A DNA stretch of 22,193 nt from IMG/VR virus record IMGVR_UViG_3300020477_000945, positions 1-22,193 of that record. The stretch is one strand, 5' to 3'. This document shows, piece by piece, positions 1-7,488 of the stretch; the first letter of the stretch is position 1; each line of letters opens with the position of its first letter. The notes beneath the pieces were generated by a model. That model saw only the letters and a list, made by a program, of their open reading frames with translations. It did no database searches and had not been told where the DNA came from. Position numbers and translations under genes: made by a program. This DNA is from a virus.

Positions 1-2089
1 ACCAGTTAACAACCGCTTTCCGCCGTGTCGGTTTGCCGGATCCCTTGACCGCCGGCGCCGTTCCCGGCAACACGCACCCCGTGACACTCGCAGCGACCGC
101 GGATCCGACCAGACAATCGAAAAGGTGATTGTCCGGACGTTCCGGACGCAACTTCCATTCGTCGACGACACGTCCGCGCCCTTCGGTTCGGACGCGGTAT
201 TCTGCGACCAAATGGTCTGACAACATTCGATGTTGTGCGGGACGTTTGCCGAACAGCGACAACGCCCCCTTGTCCCCTAGCGGAACCGTTAGTCGACCGT
301 GGACGAAGGACTTCCAGTAATTCGCGTCAAACGCCACGTGTCGCGCCGTCCTGGTCCCCTGTATCGACGGGATCCGCCAATTGTGTCCCAAACGGTCGCC
401 GCGTTTTCGCTTGTATTCGCTGAACGGTTTCGACGACGCCCCGACGTATCGACCGTGCGCCGGCATCACCGCCGCGTTGTTCGTCGCCCGTGCGAATTGG
501 TAGACCACGTCCGTTTGCCAGTTTGCATCCACCAACAAACGACCGATTTTCAATTCGGCCCCGTCTTCGCGTTTCCACGCCCGCGAACACAATTCGTCGG
601 CGCACGCGTTGAGACCGGCGAAGATAGCGCCCTCGATGCCGGCGCCGCGAAACCGTCGGCCCAACGTCTTCGACACGTCGGACAACGCCCAGTATTCGCG
701 GCCCTGGTCCGGGAATCCGCCGTAATCCAAAACGTATCCCGTGAAATCGTCGGCCCACGCCGCGACCAGCCAGAACAGACAACGTTGTTGCACGTCCACA
801 AACGCCGTGACGTTGTCCACGTCGACAGGCAACACGCCACGACCCAACCCGTTGCATTTCGTCGCGATTTCGTCGGACGTCATGATGTCGCCCGACGTGT
901 CGTCCGTCTTGGGATCGTTTTGATACTCCGACCAGAACGACGCCGGATCCGTCAAAAACTTGTTCATTGCGTGTTGAATCGCCGACACTTCGTCGGGGTT
1001 GTGCCGTTCGGTCCAGGCAACCCGCGCGCCGTCGTCCATTGCTTCGCGGTTTTCAACATAAAACGCGGTCGCCGACTTGCCGCCGTCGCCAGCTTGCAAA
1101 CCAGCCACGCGCAATTCCTGGTATTCGTCCCACAACTTTTCGTCGGTAGGGAATTCGTACAACATTCTGAACCGTTCGCCGTTCCACTCCGGATGCCGTT
1201 CCCGGTCCAGAATGCGGTCCGCCATATCGCCCGGCGAAATGACCGTACACGGCATAACGCCCGCGATTTTCGAACCAGGACCAGCCAAGCCCAAAATAGC
1301 GCCGGCCAATATGCGTTCCCGTGTTGCACATTGTGAAAACGACCGCGCGGATTCGTCCGTCTGGGGATCGTCAATCACGACCAGTGACGGCCGGACCTGT
1401 CGACCGTCCGGACGTTTGAATTTCATCCCGCGTATACGTCCCGTGATGCCGGCAACCCGGACAACGGCGCCCGACGCAATGGAACCGGCAATCGTCGGCA
1501 AAACGATTTCTTTTTGCGTCCAGGTCAATTGAGTCCGGACGCCGTCACACGTTTGGCCGGCGGTCCGGTTGTGGATCCCGTCCAATCGTCGGACGGGTTC
1601 GCACACTTCCGGGAAGTCCTCGGCTAGCGTGTCGTTGCCGGCCAATTCGGTTTTCAGGCTTTCCAGCATTTGCACCGCGTGCGATTCGTCGGCGCCGATC
1701 AACGCCACGAATTCCCGATGCCCGTAAACCAGCGCCCACAAACACGCGGTTTCGGCCAGTGTCGTTTTTCCCGTGCCGCGTGGCATAGCCACCGCAAACA
1801 ACCCGCCTTCGAGTACCGCGCGTTCGATGCTGGCAATTGTCGTTAGGTGGTCGTCGGACCAGGGAATACAAAACGTCGCGCCGAAATACGATTCACAAAA
1901 CGTGCGGAACGACATTTCCGCGTCCGACCGCCGGGACGGTTTGACGACCGCCGGCAACGGTCCAATGTCACGCCCCAACGCCGAACGTTCCGCTTCGCGC
2001 TTCCGGATCCGTTCCTTGTGCTTTTCATACGCGGACGGTTCCGCCGTTGGCTTTTTCCGTTTGCGTGGTTTCTTCGTTTCCGCTGCCAT
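1..2089 (-). CDS. terL: Phage terminase large subunit (TerL), 3' end beyond the window
   Basis: This is the DNA-packaging motor: an ATPase that drives DNA into the prohead, joined to a nuclease that cuts it. I translated 696 codons from the ATG at 2089 with no stop before the left edge, so the C-terminus is missing. Walker A is MPRGTGKTT (K108) and Walker B is LVVIDD (about 236-241). The C-terminal half has well-spaced carboxylates typical of the RNase H-like nuclease: D432 in FVDVQ, D521 in LLVDAN and D658 in DNHLFDC. The N-terminus is very basic. No clear Shine-Dalgarno precedes the ATG, so the start is less certain than the frame. The nearest upstream gene is the small conserved phage gene at 2210-2719. 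No typical small terminase subunit is recognised in the window. The family is certain; the exact TerL subgroup (GpA-like or other) is not. Confidence 0.93.
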   Translation of the reverse strand, partial: MAAETKKPRKRKKPTAEPSAYEKHKERIRKREAERSALGRDIGPLPAVVKPSRRSDAEMSFRTFCESYFGATFCIPWSDDHLTTIASIERAVLEGGLFAVAMPRGTGKTTLAETACLWALVYGHREFVALIGADESHAVQMLESLKTELAGNDTLAEDFPEVCEPVRRLDGIHNRTAGQTCDGVRTQLTWTQKEIVLPTIAGSIASGAVVRVAGITGRIRGMKFKRPDGRQVRPSLVVIDDPQTDESARSFSQCATRERILAGAILGLAGPGSKIAGVMPCTVISPGDMADRILDRERHPEWNGERFRMLYEFPTDEKLWDEYQELRVAGLQAGDGGKSATAFYVENREAMDDGARVAWTERHNPDEVSAIQHAMNKFLTDPASFWSEYQNDPKTDDTSGDIMTSDEIATKCNGLGRGVLPVDVDNVTAFVDVQQRCLFWLVAAWADDFTGYVLDYGGFPDQGREYWALSDVSKTLGRRFRGAGIEGAIFAGLNACADELCSRAWKREDGAELKIGRLLVDANWQTDVVYQFARATNNAAVMPAHGRYVGASSKPFSEYKRKRGDRLGHNWRIPSIQGTRTARHVAFDANYWKSFVHGRLTVPLGDKGALSLFGKRPAQHRMLSDHLVAEYRVRTEGRGRVVDEWKLRPERPDNHLFDCLVGSAVAASVTGCVLPGTAPAVKGSGKPTRRKAVVNW

Positions 2090-2209
2090 GATTCGAACAC
2101 CGGCCGAACACTTCGCCGCCGTGTGCTTTCTCGAATGTAAGTCTGTGACGTTTTTTGTCTGTTCCGCGTGGGGGCGGGAGAGACCGCGTCAAGTAGTACC
2201 TACTCCCAT
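2090..2209. other. Intergenic gap upstream of terL
   Basis: This is a 120-bp stretch between the terminase start and the preceding gene. It holds a short hairpin at 2192-2204 (AGTAG/CTACT with a 3-base loop) and a run of six T at about 2152-2157. I see no convincing promoter or ribosome binding site here. Confidence 0.4.
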
Positions 2210-2719
2210 TTAGACGCGTCGTTGGCGTGCGCTTGTTCCCGCCGACGTCGACACGACGTTGTCGATTGCAGAAAACACCGACCCGAAAAACTCACGATAG
2301 CCGCGATAACGATTCCGCCACGACTCCAGTTCCCCCCGCGCGCGGTCGACCACGTCGTCGGCAATGTCTGGTCGTTCTTTCACAATCTTGACGTGGACGT
2401 ACCGACGCGCCGTCGTGTCGTCGTCGGTTTGAACGTCGACGGAATGAAACGCCTTGATCGGTTCCAGGTTGCCGTCCGGCATTGTCACGACGACCGACAA
2501 GTGGTTCAGGACGCTACGCGCTTCCTGTCGTCGCCACCGTACCGCGGCCAACGTGTCGTCCCATTCGAATAGGCGATGTAACGGCGACGACGTGTCCCGT
2601 GCCGCTTCGACCACGTCGTCCGGCGTTACCTCGTCCCCAATCCGTTCGACCGCTTCGCCGATCTGTTGCGCGTCGGCGTTCGAGAAAGCCGCGCCCCTGG
2701 TTGCCCTATATGTCGTCAT
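2210..2719 (-). CDS. Conserved phage protein of unknown function (169 aa)
   Basis: The protein has the pattern of a small conserved phage family: an N-terminal segment around GEAVERIGDEVTPDDVVEAA, then SPLHRLFEWDD and an arginine-rich helix (WRRQEARSVLNHL), followed by a charged C-terminus. I recall proteins with the HxxFEWDDxxAA signature from many phages but know no assigned function. The ATG at 2719 is preceded by AGGAAC at a good distance. It lies between the pentamer tract and terL. It could be a structural or regulatory partner of packaging; a small-terminase role is possible only from position and is not shown by motifs. Confidence 0.8.
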   Translation of the reverse strand: MTTYRATRGAAFSNADAQQIGEAVERIGDEVTPDDVVEAARDTSSPLHRLFEWDDTLAAVRWRRQEARSVLNHLSVVVTMPDGNLEPIKAFHSVDVQTDDDTTARRYVHVKIVKERPDIADDVVDRARGELESWRNRYRGYREFFGSVFSAIDNVVSTSAGTSARQRRV

Positions 2720-2740
2720 TGGTTTTCGTTCCTGTTAGTT

Positions 2741-2950
2741 GCCTGCCAAGCCTCGCCTTGCCTTGCCCTGCCGCGCCGCGCCGAGACTTGCCTTTCCTGC
2801 CATGCCTTGCCGGGCCAAGACTAGCCCAACCACGCCCGGCCCCGCCGCGCCGCGACTCGCCGAGACAAGCCGATCCTGCCATGCCTAGTCAAGCCAAGCC
2901 ACGCCCGGCCCCGCAGCGCCGGGACGGGCCAAGACTGCCAGTCCTGCCAT
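2741..2950. repeat. Imperfect NNGGC pentanucleotide tract
   Basis: About 210 bp read on the minus strand as a run of degenerate pentamers of the form NNGGC (for example AAGGC, TTGGC, ATGGC, GCGGC), with occasional one-base phase shifts. It fills the whole gap between the genes ending at 2954 and starting at 2719. Open frames across it give only pentad-repeat peptides (ARxGRAWLG-like or PxPCLAxP-like) and are not credible genes. Function is unknown. It could be a structured RNA spacer, a recombination-prone tract or a protein-loading site. Confidence 0.8.
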
Positions 2951-2953
2951 TCC

Positions 2954-3643
2954 CTAGATCCCTTCAACGCCCAAATCTTCAACGGCCCCGACCGTGAACA
3001 TTCCGAACGACCCGTCGCGTTCCGGTCGCCACTCGCCAACGCCAACCCCGAAACCGGCGTTTCGTAACAGGTTGACCAGTTGTGAAATTCCAATCAGCGA
3101 CGCGTTGTACGAAATCGACAACGTGGCGCCCCAACCCGAATAACGCGGCCGGTAACGCAAGTCGGAGGTCTTGCCTTGTAGACGGACGACCGATTCGTCC
3201 ATCGACACGCCGGCGAACGTCAACGGGACCAGATTATCGGCCCCGACTGTTTCGACCATGAACGCGGTTTTTGTGTCCGTCATCACGGCGCCCGCCATCT
3301 TCGCCCCGCGGACCATAGCCTTTCGAAATGCCGCGGCCGGCATCCCGTGAACCGCCAAACAATCCGACGACGCCACGGGTTCCGTAACGTCGTTTTGATC
3401 CGTAGACGGATCCCCGGAGACGATGTACATGGCGCCGAAATAGTCCGCGACGGGATCCCGCTTTTCCCTTTTCTTCGTCGCTTTCCCGGCTTGTTTGTCC
3501 GCGATCATTCGCCGGCCTTTTTCGCTGAAACGATGAACCAACAGGTCCGCCGTTCCAACGACTTCGATTTGACAACGTCCGATTTCCAGCGTCGGAACCT
3601 CAATCGTCGTCGCCCGTCCGTTAGTGTTTGTCGTTGTCGCCAT
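2954..3643 (-). CDS. Conserved phage protein, replication/recombination block (229 aa)
   Basis: It begins with a Thr/Asn-rich tail and then ADLLVHRFSEKGRRMI, a lysine-rich segment, a central AVHGMPAAAFRKAMVRGAK region, SDLRYRPRYSGW and a C-terminal FGVGVGEWRPERDGSFGMF. I recall this set of motifs from a widespread phage protein family lying among replication and recombination genes, but no function is established to my knowledge. The start at 3643 has a strong Shine-Dalgarno (GGAAGGAAA). It follows the RuvC-like gene by 27 bp and ends at the NNGGC tract. It might act on DNA ends or single strands, judging only from neighbours. Confidence 0.82.
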   Translation of the reverse strand: MATTTNTNGRATTIEVPTLEIGRCQIEVVGTADLLVHRFSEKGRRMIADKQAGKATKKREKRDPVADYFGAMYIVSGDPSTDQNDVTEPVASSDCLAVHGMPAAAFRKAMVRGAKMAGAVMTDTKTAFMVETVGADNLVPLTFAGVSMDESVVRLQGKTSDLRYRPRYSGWGATLSISYNASLIGISQLVNLLRNAGFGVGVGEWRPERDGSFGMFTVGAVEDLGVEGI

Positions 3644-3670
3644 TTGCCACTTTCCTTCCGTTTTTGGAAT

Positions 3671-4114
3671 TCAACTACCTAGCACCCTGTCACCCAACAC
3701 CCGCCGTCGGCCGAATTCGGCAATCAACAGCGCGTCGGCGATTGCGTGTGTAATCTTCAACGCCGGAAATAGTTCCTGCGCTTTTGCCTTCGTTACGTTT
3801 TTGTCGCCCTTCGACAAACACGACAACGACCGCTGCCACTTCGCCGGCGTGACCGCTTCAAACGGGATCCCGCACGCGACCAGACAGCCGCGAAGAAACC
3901 CATAGGACTGGCCGAATTTGAAAGTGGACGACACGCCTTGACCAGGGAACGCGCCGACGCGTTCGATGTATGCGAATTCGCACGACGTCGAGGCCATGCG
4001 GATTGCGTCCCAAATATCGCGTTCCGTGTCCCCGAATTTCGCGGCGTCGGCGTATCCGTCACCGACGACAGCCAGTCCGCCCGATTTGCCGGGATCCAAT
4101 CCTAGAATTTTCAT
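3671..4114 (-). CDS. RuvC-like Holliday junction resolvase (147 aa)
   Basis: It probably resolves four-way or branched DNA before packaging. The N-terminus MKILGLDPGKSGGLA carries the first catalytic aspartate (D7) of the RNase H-like RuvC fold. E51 in YIERV and D127 in HAIADALLIAEFG fit the other acidic positions. FPGQGVSSTFKFGQSYG is typical of the phage branch of this family. The start is fixed by a four-base ATGA overlap with the stop of the upstream gene; a longer frame upstream exists but is arginine-rich shadow sequence. It sits between small replication-block genes and the conserved gene at 2954, a usual place for phage resolvases. Confidence 0.9.
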   Translation of the reverse strand: MKILGLDPGKSGGLAVVGDGYADAAKFGDTERDIWDAIRMASTSCEFAYIERVGAFPGQGVSSTFKFGQSYGFLRGCLVACGIPFEAVTPAKWQRSLSCLSKGDKNVTKAKAQELFPALKITHAIADALLIAEFGRRRVLGDRVLGS

Positions 4115-4386
4115 TCGACGCCCGCCGTTTCGAGACTTGTAAACCAGAACGGCGTTAGTTCGCCAACGTCCGCGCCCGCCGTGTTGAATTCGAACCACTC
4201 GACCGCGGACCCATAATCCCCGATTTCGGATTCGAGAATTTCGATACAACGTTCGCGGTCGTACACCAGCCGGATAGGTTCGCCGCAGCGTTCGACGAAT
4301 CCGATTAGTGCGTCGTCCAATCCGTCCGCGGCCAAAACTTCGACGTCCAGGAGGTCCGCCAATTCGTCCGCTTTCCGATTGTTCAT
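4111..4386 (-). CDS. Small conserved phage protein (91 aa)
   Basis: This acidic protein has the segments GEPIRLVYDRERCIEILE and AVEWFEFNTAGADVGELTPFW, which I recall from a small conserved phage family of unknown function. Both ends are coupled: its ATG overlaps the upstream stop as ATGA, and its own stop overlaps the resolvase start as ATGA. The sequence GGGGCGAAGCG precedes the ATG, nearly the same leader as the next gene upstream. No catalytic motif is visible. Confidence 0.82.
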   Translation of the reverse strand: MNNRKADELADLLDVEVLAADGLDDALIGFVERCGEPIRLVYDRERCIEILESEIGDYGSAVEWFEFNTAGADVGELTPFWFTSLETAGVE

Positions 4387-4784
4387 CGCTTCGCCCCGCA
4401 TTGGCCACACGTCAACGACGCCGGCGAAATCGCGGCGCCGCATTTATCGCACACGGTCCCGGTTCCGAACGGAATCCAACCCCTTGTCCAACTTTTGATT
4501 TCGTCGGGGCTTGTCGTTTGCCCGCTGGCCACGCCCCAACGATCAATGGACGACCGTAATTCCATCCGCGCGACTTGTTGGACCTGCGACGTGTGGTCGA
4601 CAACGTCGGACGCGGCGTAATAGCGTTTTGCGGATTCGGCCAAGTATCGCAACACGGTTAGTTCCCGGACGTCGTCGACCGTCATTTCGGCCAAACGTTT
4701 CGACCAATGTTCGAAACTTTCCGCACGTTGCCGCGCGTCGGACTTTTGTTGCCACTCCAGCCACAGTTCTTTCGACCGTGTCAT
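4383..4784 (-). CDS. Small protein with C-terminal zinc ribbon (133 aa)
   Basis: The N-terminal 90 residues are charged and helical. The C-terminus has four cysteines in two CxxC pairs (C112/C115 and C126/C129), a zinc-ribbon arrangement. The start at 4784 is set by an ATGA overlap with the stop of the helicase-loader gene and by AGGGCGAAGC just upstream; a further in-frame start at 4820 would overlap that gene more. It may bind nucleic acid or a replication partner. I do not recognise the family. Confidence 0.78.
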   Translation of the reverse strand: MTRSKELWLEWQQKSDARQRAESFEHWSKRLAEMTVDDVRELTVLRYLAESAKRYYAASDVVDHTSQVQQVARMELRSSIDRWGVASGQTTSPDEIKSWTRGWIPFGTGTVCDKCGAAISPASLTCGQCGAKR

Positions 4785-5470
4785 TGCTTCGCCCTGTAAG
4801 ACGGCCACGAACAGAAACACGCCAACGCGCCGTCCCGCAACCGGTCAACAATCGCCGGCGTCAATCGTTCTTCGGCCTCTTTGCCGCCCGACACGTTCGC
4901 CGTCACGATTGTTGGACGTTGTTTTCGATAGCGGCCGTCGACAACCTGGAACAAAATCGACGCTTGGTATGGTGACAACGCGCCGACTTGCGGGACCACG
5001 TCGGACACGACCAGGACGTCCGGCGACACTAGGTCCGCCACCATTGCCCGTTCGGAACCGCCCTTGTCGATTCTGTCCCGCATTTCAGCGAACAGCGTTG
5101 GACCGTCGACCCAAGCGCCCGCGTAATTCTTGGCAACGACTCGATACAACAACCCGACGGCCAAATGGTCTTTTCCGGTTCCCGGCGGACCGAACAGAAA
5201 CACGCCGCGGCCGGCGGAAATGTTGTCGTCCAGGTTGATAGCGTATTCCGTGACCGCTTCGCGGACGTCGGTTTTTCGTTTCCTGATTTCGCCGTTCTGG
5301 TCGGCAACGTCGAACGTTGAAATTCGGCAATCCGCGTAACGCGGCCCGACACCGCGCAAGATGTCGACCCAAATTTCGTCGCGAGTTCTACAACGTCCCG
5401 TGTCCGCTTGCGACGGCGTCCGGTTCGTACCGCTGGCCAGCACCGATGCGATTTGTTGTGGTTCGCCCAT
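4781..5470 (-). CDS. DnaC/IstB-like helicase loader ATPase (229 aa)
   Basis: It probably loads the host replicative helicase at the phage origin, working with the initiator encoded just upstream. It is an AAA+ protein: Walker A GPPGTGKDHL (K100), a Walker B-like strand DVLVVSDV (151-158), a sensor-1-like TIVTANVS and a C-terminal IVDRLRDGA with an arginine-finger pattern as in DnaC. The Walker B strand has Ser where the family usually has the first of two Asp residues; one Asp remains. The ATG at 5470 has a good GGAG ribosome site. This start makes the gene overlap the end of the initiator gene by 83 bp in another frame. Confidence 0.88.
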   Translation of the reverse strand: MGEPQQIASVLASGTNRTPSQADTGRCRTRDEIWVDILRGVGPRYADCRISTFDVADQNGEIRKRKTDVREAVTEYAINLDDNISAGRGVFLFGPPGTGKDHLAVGLLYRVVAKNYAGAWVDGPTLFAEMRDRIDKGGSERAMVADLVSPDVLVVSDVVPQVGALSPYQASILFQVVDGRYRKQRPTIVTANVSGGKEAEERLTPAIVDRLRDGALACFCSWPSYRAKQ

Positions 5471-6203
5471 TGTTCTTTTCTCCGAATAATCCCTGGTATT
5501 CGTTCGCGATTGAGTGGTCGACGGCCTTCCGGAATTCGTCCGGCCCGGCGGATTTCCACTTGGACAGCAACGCGCCGACAGCTTCGGCGGACTTATACGG
5601 TTTGTGAATTCGCCGGCGATGCGTCAACCAGCGTTCCAGGTCGATCCGGACGTCCGGCGTGTCCATTTCATCGGGGAACGTGACGTCGCCAACCGTGACG
5701 GCCGGACGTCGTCCCCGTCGCTTCGGTTTCTTTTCCGCGTCCGTCGCTTCGGTGGCAAAAATTCTTTTTTTGCCCCTTACTTCCTTTTCCTTTTCCTTTT
5801 CCTTTTCCTTTTCCTTTTCCTTTTCCGGGGGGTGACCGTCGACGAGTGTTCGACGATCATTCGACGAGTGTTCGTCGAATTCCGGTTGTGGGAAACGAAT
5901 CGACGGACGGTCGATTTTCTGATGTTTCCAGCCTGTTACGTGCCACCAGGAACGCCCGTCGGCCTCAAATTCCACGAGTAACCCGGCGGAAATCAATTCA
6001 CCGATCCACCCGTCAATCTGTTCCGTGGTGAAGTTGTCACCCGGAAACACTTCCATTTTGAGACGTACGGCGGACGCCGGATGCGTCCCACCGTCGTCGC
6101 AAAAATTCCACAGGCCGACGAACATCAGTCGAGCATTCGTCGAACACTCGACGATTTGTTCGCTAGTCCAAAAGTCCGGTTTTATCGTGCGAATTCGTGG
6201 CAT
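5388..6203 (-). CDS. Phage replication initiator, lambda O/DnaD-like (271 aa)
   Basis: The N-terminus MPRIRTIKPDFWTSEQIVEC with NARLMFVGLWNFCDDGG is the winged-helix start of a large family of phage replication proteins. Residues 1-105 are the likely DNA-binding domain. A low-complexity linker follows, including a Lys-Glu run at 127-141, then a basic patch and a C-terminal helical domain (about 170-240: DLERWLTHRRRIHKPYKSAEAV). The protein should bind the origin and recruit the DnaC-like loader encoded downstream. The ATG at 6203 has AAGGGG upstream and overlaps the end of the preceding gene by 41 bp. The linker-coding DNA contains palindromic repeats and a GGAAAA tract that look like an origin. 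Confidence 0.87.
   Translation of the reverse strand: MPRIRTIKPDFWTSEQIVECSTNARLMFVGLWNFCDDGGTHPASAVRLKMEVFPGDNFTTEQIDGWIGELISAGLLVEFEADGRSWWHVTGWKHQKIDRPSIRFPQPEFDEHSSNDRRTLVDGHPPEKEKEKEKEKEKEKEVRGKKRIFATEATDAEKKPKRRGRRPAVTVGDVTFPDEMDTPDVRIDLERWLTHRRRIHKPYKSAEAVGALLSKWKSAGPDEFRKAVDHSIANEYQGLFGEKNNGRTTTNRIGAGQRYEPDAVASGHGTL
5781..5826 (-). repeat. (GGAAAA)n hexanucleotide tract coding Lys-Glu repeats
   Basis: There are seven full GGAAAA units plus four bases, read on the minus strand. The unit is six bases, so slippage adds or removes Lys-Glu pairs without breaking the initiator frame. The tract is purine-only on one strand, AT-richer than its surroundings and starts 12 bp from two palindromic repeats, so it could be a melting element of an origin. 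Confidence 0.9.
5838..5857 (+). repeat. Putative origin repeat 1
   Basis: GTCGACGAGTGTTCGACGAT shares TCGACGAGTGTTCG with the copy 22 bp further on. It lies inside the initiator gene. Confidence 0.6.
5860..5879 (+). repeat. Putative origin repeat 2 (perfect palindrome)
   Basis: TTCGACGAGTGTTCGTCGAA is an 8-bp perfect inverted repeat around GTGT. It is the best member of three related 20-mers in the initiator gene. Confidence 0.62.
6136..6155 (-). repeat. Putative origin repeat 3
   Basis: On the minus strand this reads ATCGTCGAGTGTTCGACGAA, matching the other two repeats apart from A/T swaps in the arms and the end bases. It codes for part of the conserved QIVECSTNAR motif, so some of the likeness could be chance. 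Confidence 0.45.
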
Positions 6204-6822
6204 ATTTTAGCCCCTTCGCCGTTTGGGAAATTTCTTCAAAGCAAGTCCGCCAGTCGTCGAAGTTGTCCAGGCAATCGGCCGGAAACAACAAATAGGGATC
6301 CCCGGACCCGCGGAGTGGATCCGGAACCCGGACGAATTTCACGCCGTCCGGCGCGTGTGGTTCCAATACTGGTCCCGTGTGTTCGATCAATTGCGACATT
6401 TCGCGGTCCGACCAGCGTGTCGGGACCATTACAGCCGCCGCACGCGCCACCACAGCGCCGCGGACACGGATCCCGTATTCTTTGCCGTCCCCGACGTGCC
6501 GGACCGCATAGACGCATTCACAGCCCATTGCCGCGCGTTGTAGGTGTTCGACGAACGGGACCAGTTCAACCGCTAGGTTTTTGTGGCGCGGTCCGACTGT
6601 CTTGATTTCGACCCGCACCGATTGTTCCGCGTTGACCAGGAACGCCACGCGGTCCGCTTGCCCGCGGATCGACAACGATGTCGCGTCGAACCGTGCGCCG
6701 AAGCCGCGCGCGATATGCGGCGCGAAAACGTCGTGATACGTCACCGACGGCGGGACGACCCAACCGGCCGCGCGCAACCAACGACACACGTCGTTTTCGA
6801 ATTGTTCGTGTTGTTCGTTCAT
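6163..6822 (-). CDS. Putative PD-(D/E)XK-type nuclease (219 aa)
   Basis: An N-terminal helix with E8 (FENDVCRWLRAAGW) is followed by D57 in GQADRVAFLV and by E72-x-K74 in VEIKT. That order is the signature of the restriction-endonuclease-like (PD-(D/E)XK) fold, as in many phage nucleases. The remainder has no recognised domain. It lies between the SSB-like gene and the initiator, so a role in recombination or end processing is plausible. The ATG at 6822 has only a weak ribosome site. The end overlaps the initiator start by 41 bp. The nuclease call is inferred from three residues and predicted topology only. Confidence 0.68.
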   Translation of the reverse strand: MNEQHEQFENDVCRWLRAAGWVVPPSVTYHDVFAPHIARGFGARFDATSLSIRGQADRVAFLVNAEQSVRVEIKTVGPRHKNLAVELVPFVEHLQRAAMGCECVYAVRHVGDGKEYGIRVRGAVVARAAAVMVPTRWSDREMSQLIEHTGPVLEPHAPDGVKFVRVPDPLRGSGDPYLLFPADCLDNFDDWRTCFEEISQTAKGLKYATNSHDKTGLLD

Positions 6823-6918
6823 AAGTCGTCCGTGACAAAAACCCCGCCGGCCCGGCCCCCATAACGGCCGTGAGGGAACCGCAACGCCGGACCGACGGGT
6901 ATCGGGACTCCGTTCCCG

Positions 6919-7488
6919 TTAGAAGGGGATTTCGTCCGTGCTTGTTGGCCCGCCGTCCGGCGGAACAGTCGTCGCCTTTTTCCGTTTCCGTTTTGGTTTC
7001 GCCGCGGCCGGTTCTTCGACTAGGTCACCGACGCACGCGCGCAACGCGGCCCCGTGTTCGGCCTGCAACGCTTTGACTTCGTCGCCGTCGAGTCCGGCAA
7101 TCGTTCCCCGGTTCGGTTTTTCGGGATCCACGATCCGCGACAACCGATACCGGACAATCCCTTCGTATTCGTTGGGTTGAACGTGAAACACAACCGCCGG
7201 CGGTTCCCACGTCCCCGACGAAATGGATTCCAGGTCGCCGTCCCACCCGGCGTGTTCGCACAAGTCGCGCGCGGTCCATTCCAGGACTTCGCCGGTTTTG
7301 CCGACGACCCACAAGTCGCCGAACGCGTCAAACTCGAATTCGGACCAGTCTTCCCAGTCGTCACCGATCAACGCCGCGTCGATTTCTGCGTGTACCGTCA
7401 CGGCGACCGCGCCGGACTTGGCCTTTTTTACGCCGTAATCAATCACGCGGCCCTGGAAGGTTCCTTGTCTGTCAATGCGTTGTGTCAT
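6919..7488 (-). CDS. ssb: Predicted single-stranded DNA-binding protein (189 aa)
   Basis: It probably coats phage single-stranded DNA for the Sak4-type ATPase encoded just upstream. Residues 1-130 are beta-rich with alternating hydrophobic strands, as in an OB-type domain. The linker after 150 is basic (KPKRKRKK) and Pro/Gly-rich, and the last residues are DEIPF, matching the acidic-aromatic tail of bacterial SSBs that binds partner proteins. The start at 7488 is fixed by an ATGA overlap with the Sak4 stop; longer frames upstream are shadows. Phage Sak4 ATPases are often paired with such an SSB. Confidence 0.75.
   Translation of the reverse strand: MTQRIDRQGTFQGRVIDYGVKKAKSGAVAVTVHAEIDAALIGDDWEDWSEFEFDAFGDLWVVGKTGEVLEWTARDLCEHAGWDGDLESISSGTWEPPAVVFHVQPNEYEGIVRYRLSRIVDPEKPNRGTIAGLDGDEVKALQAEHGAALRACVGDLVEEPAAAKPKRKRKKATTVPPDGGPTSTDEIPF

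Noticed and set aside
299-1336. Long plus-strand open frame of 345 codons
   Set aside because: It is antisense to the terminase, is arginine/valine-rich without motifs, and the minus-strand TerL frame across it carries all expected signatures.
2482-2997. Plus-strand proline-rich frame over the pentamer tract
   Set aside because: The repeated peptides come from the NNGGC repeats and have no start signal or motif.
6823-6918. Possible terminator in the 96-bp gap below the SSB gene
   Set aside because: There is a T run after a GC-rich stretch on the minus strand, but I cannot form a stem with a proper loop.
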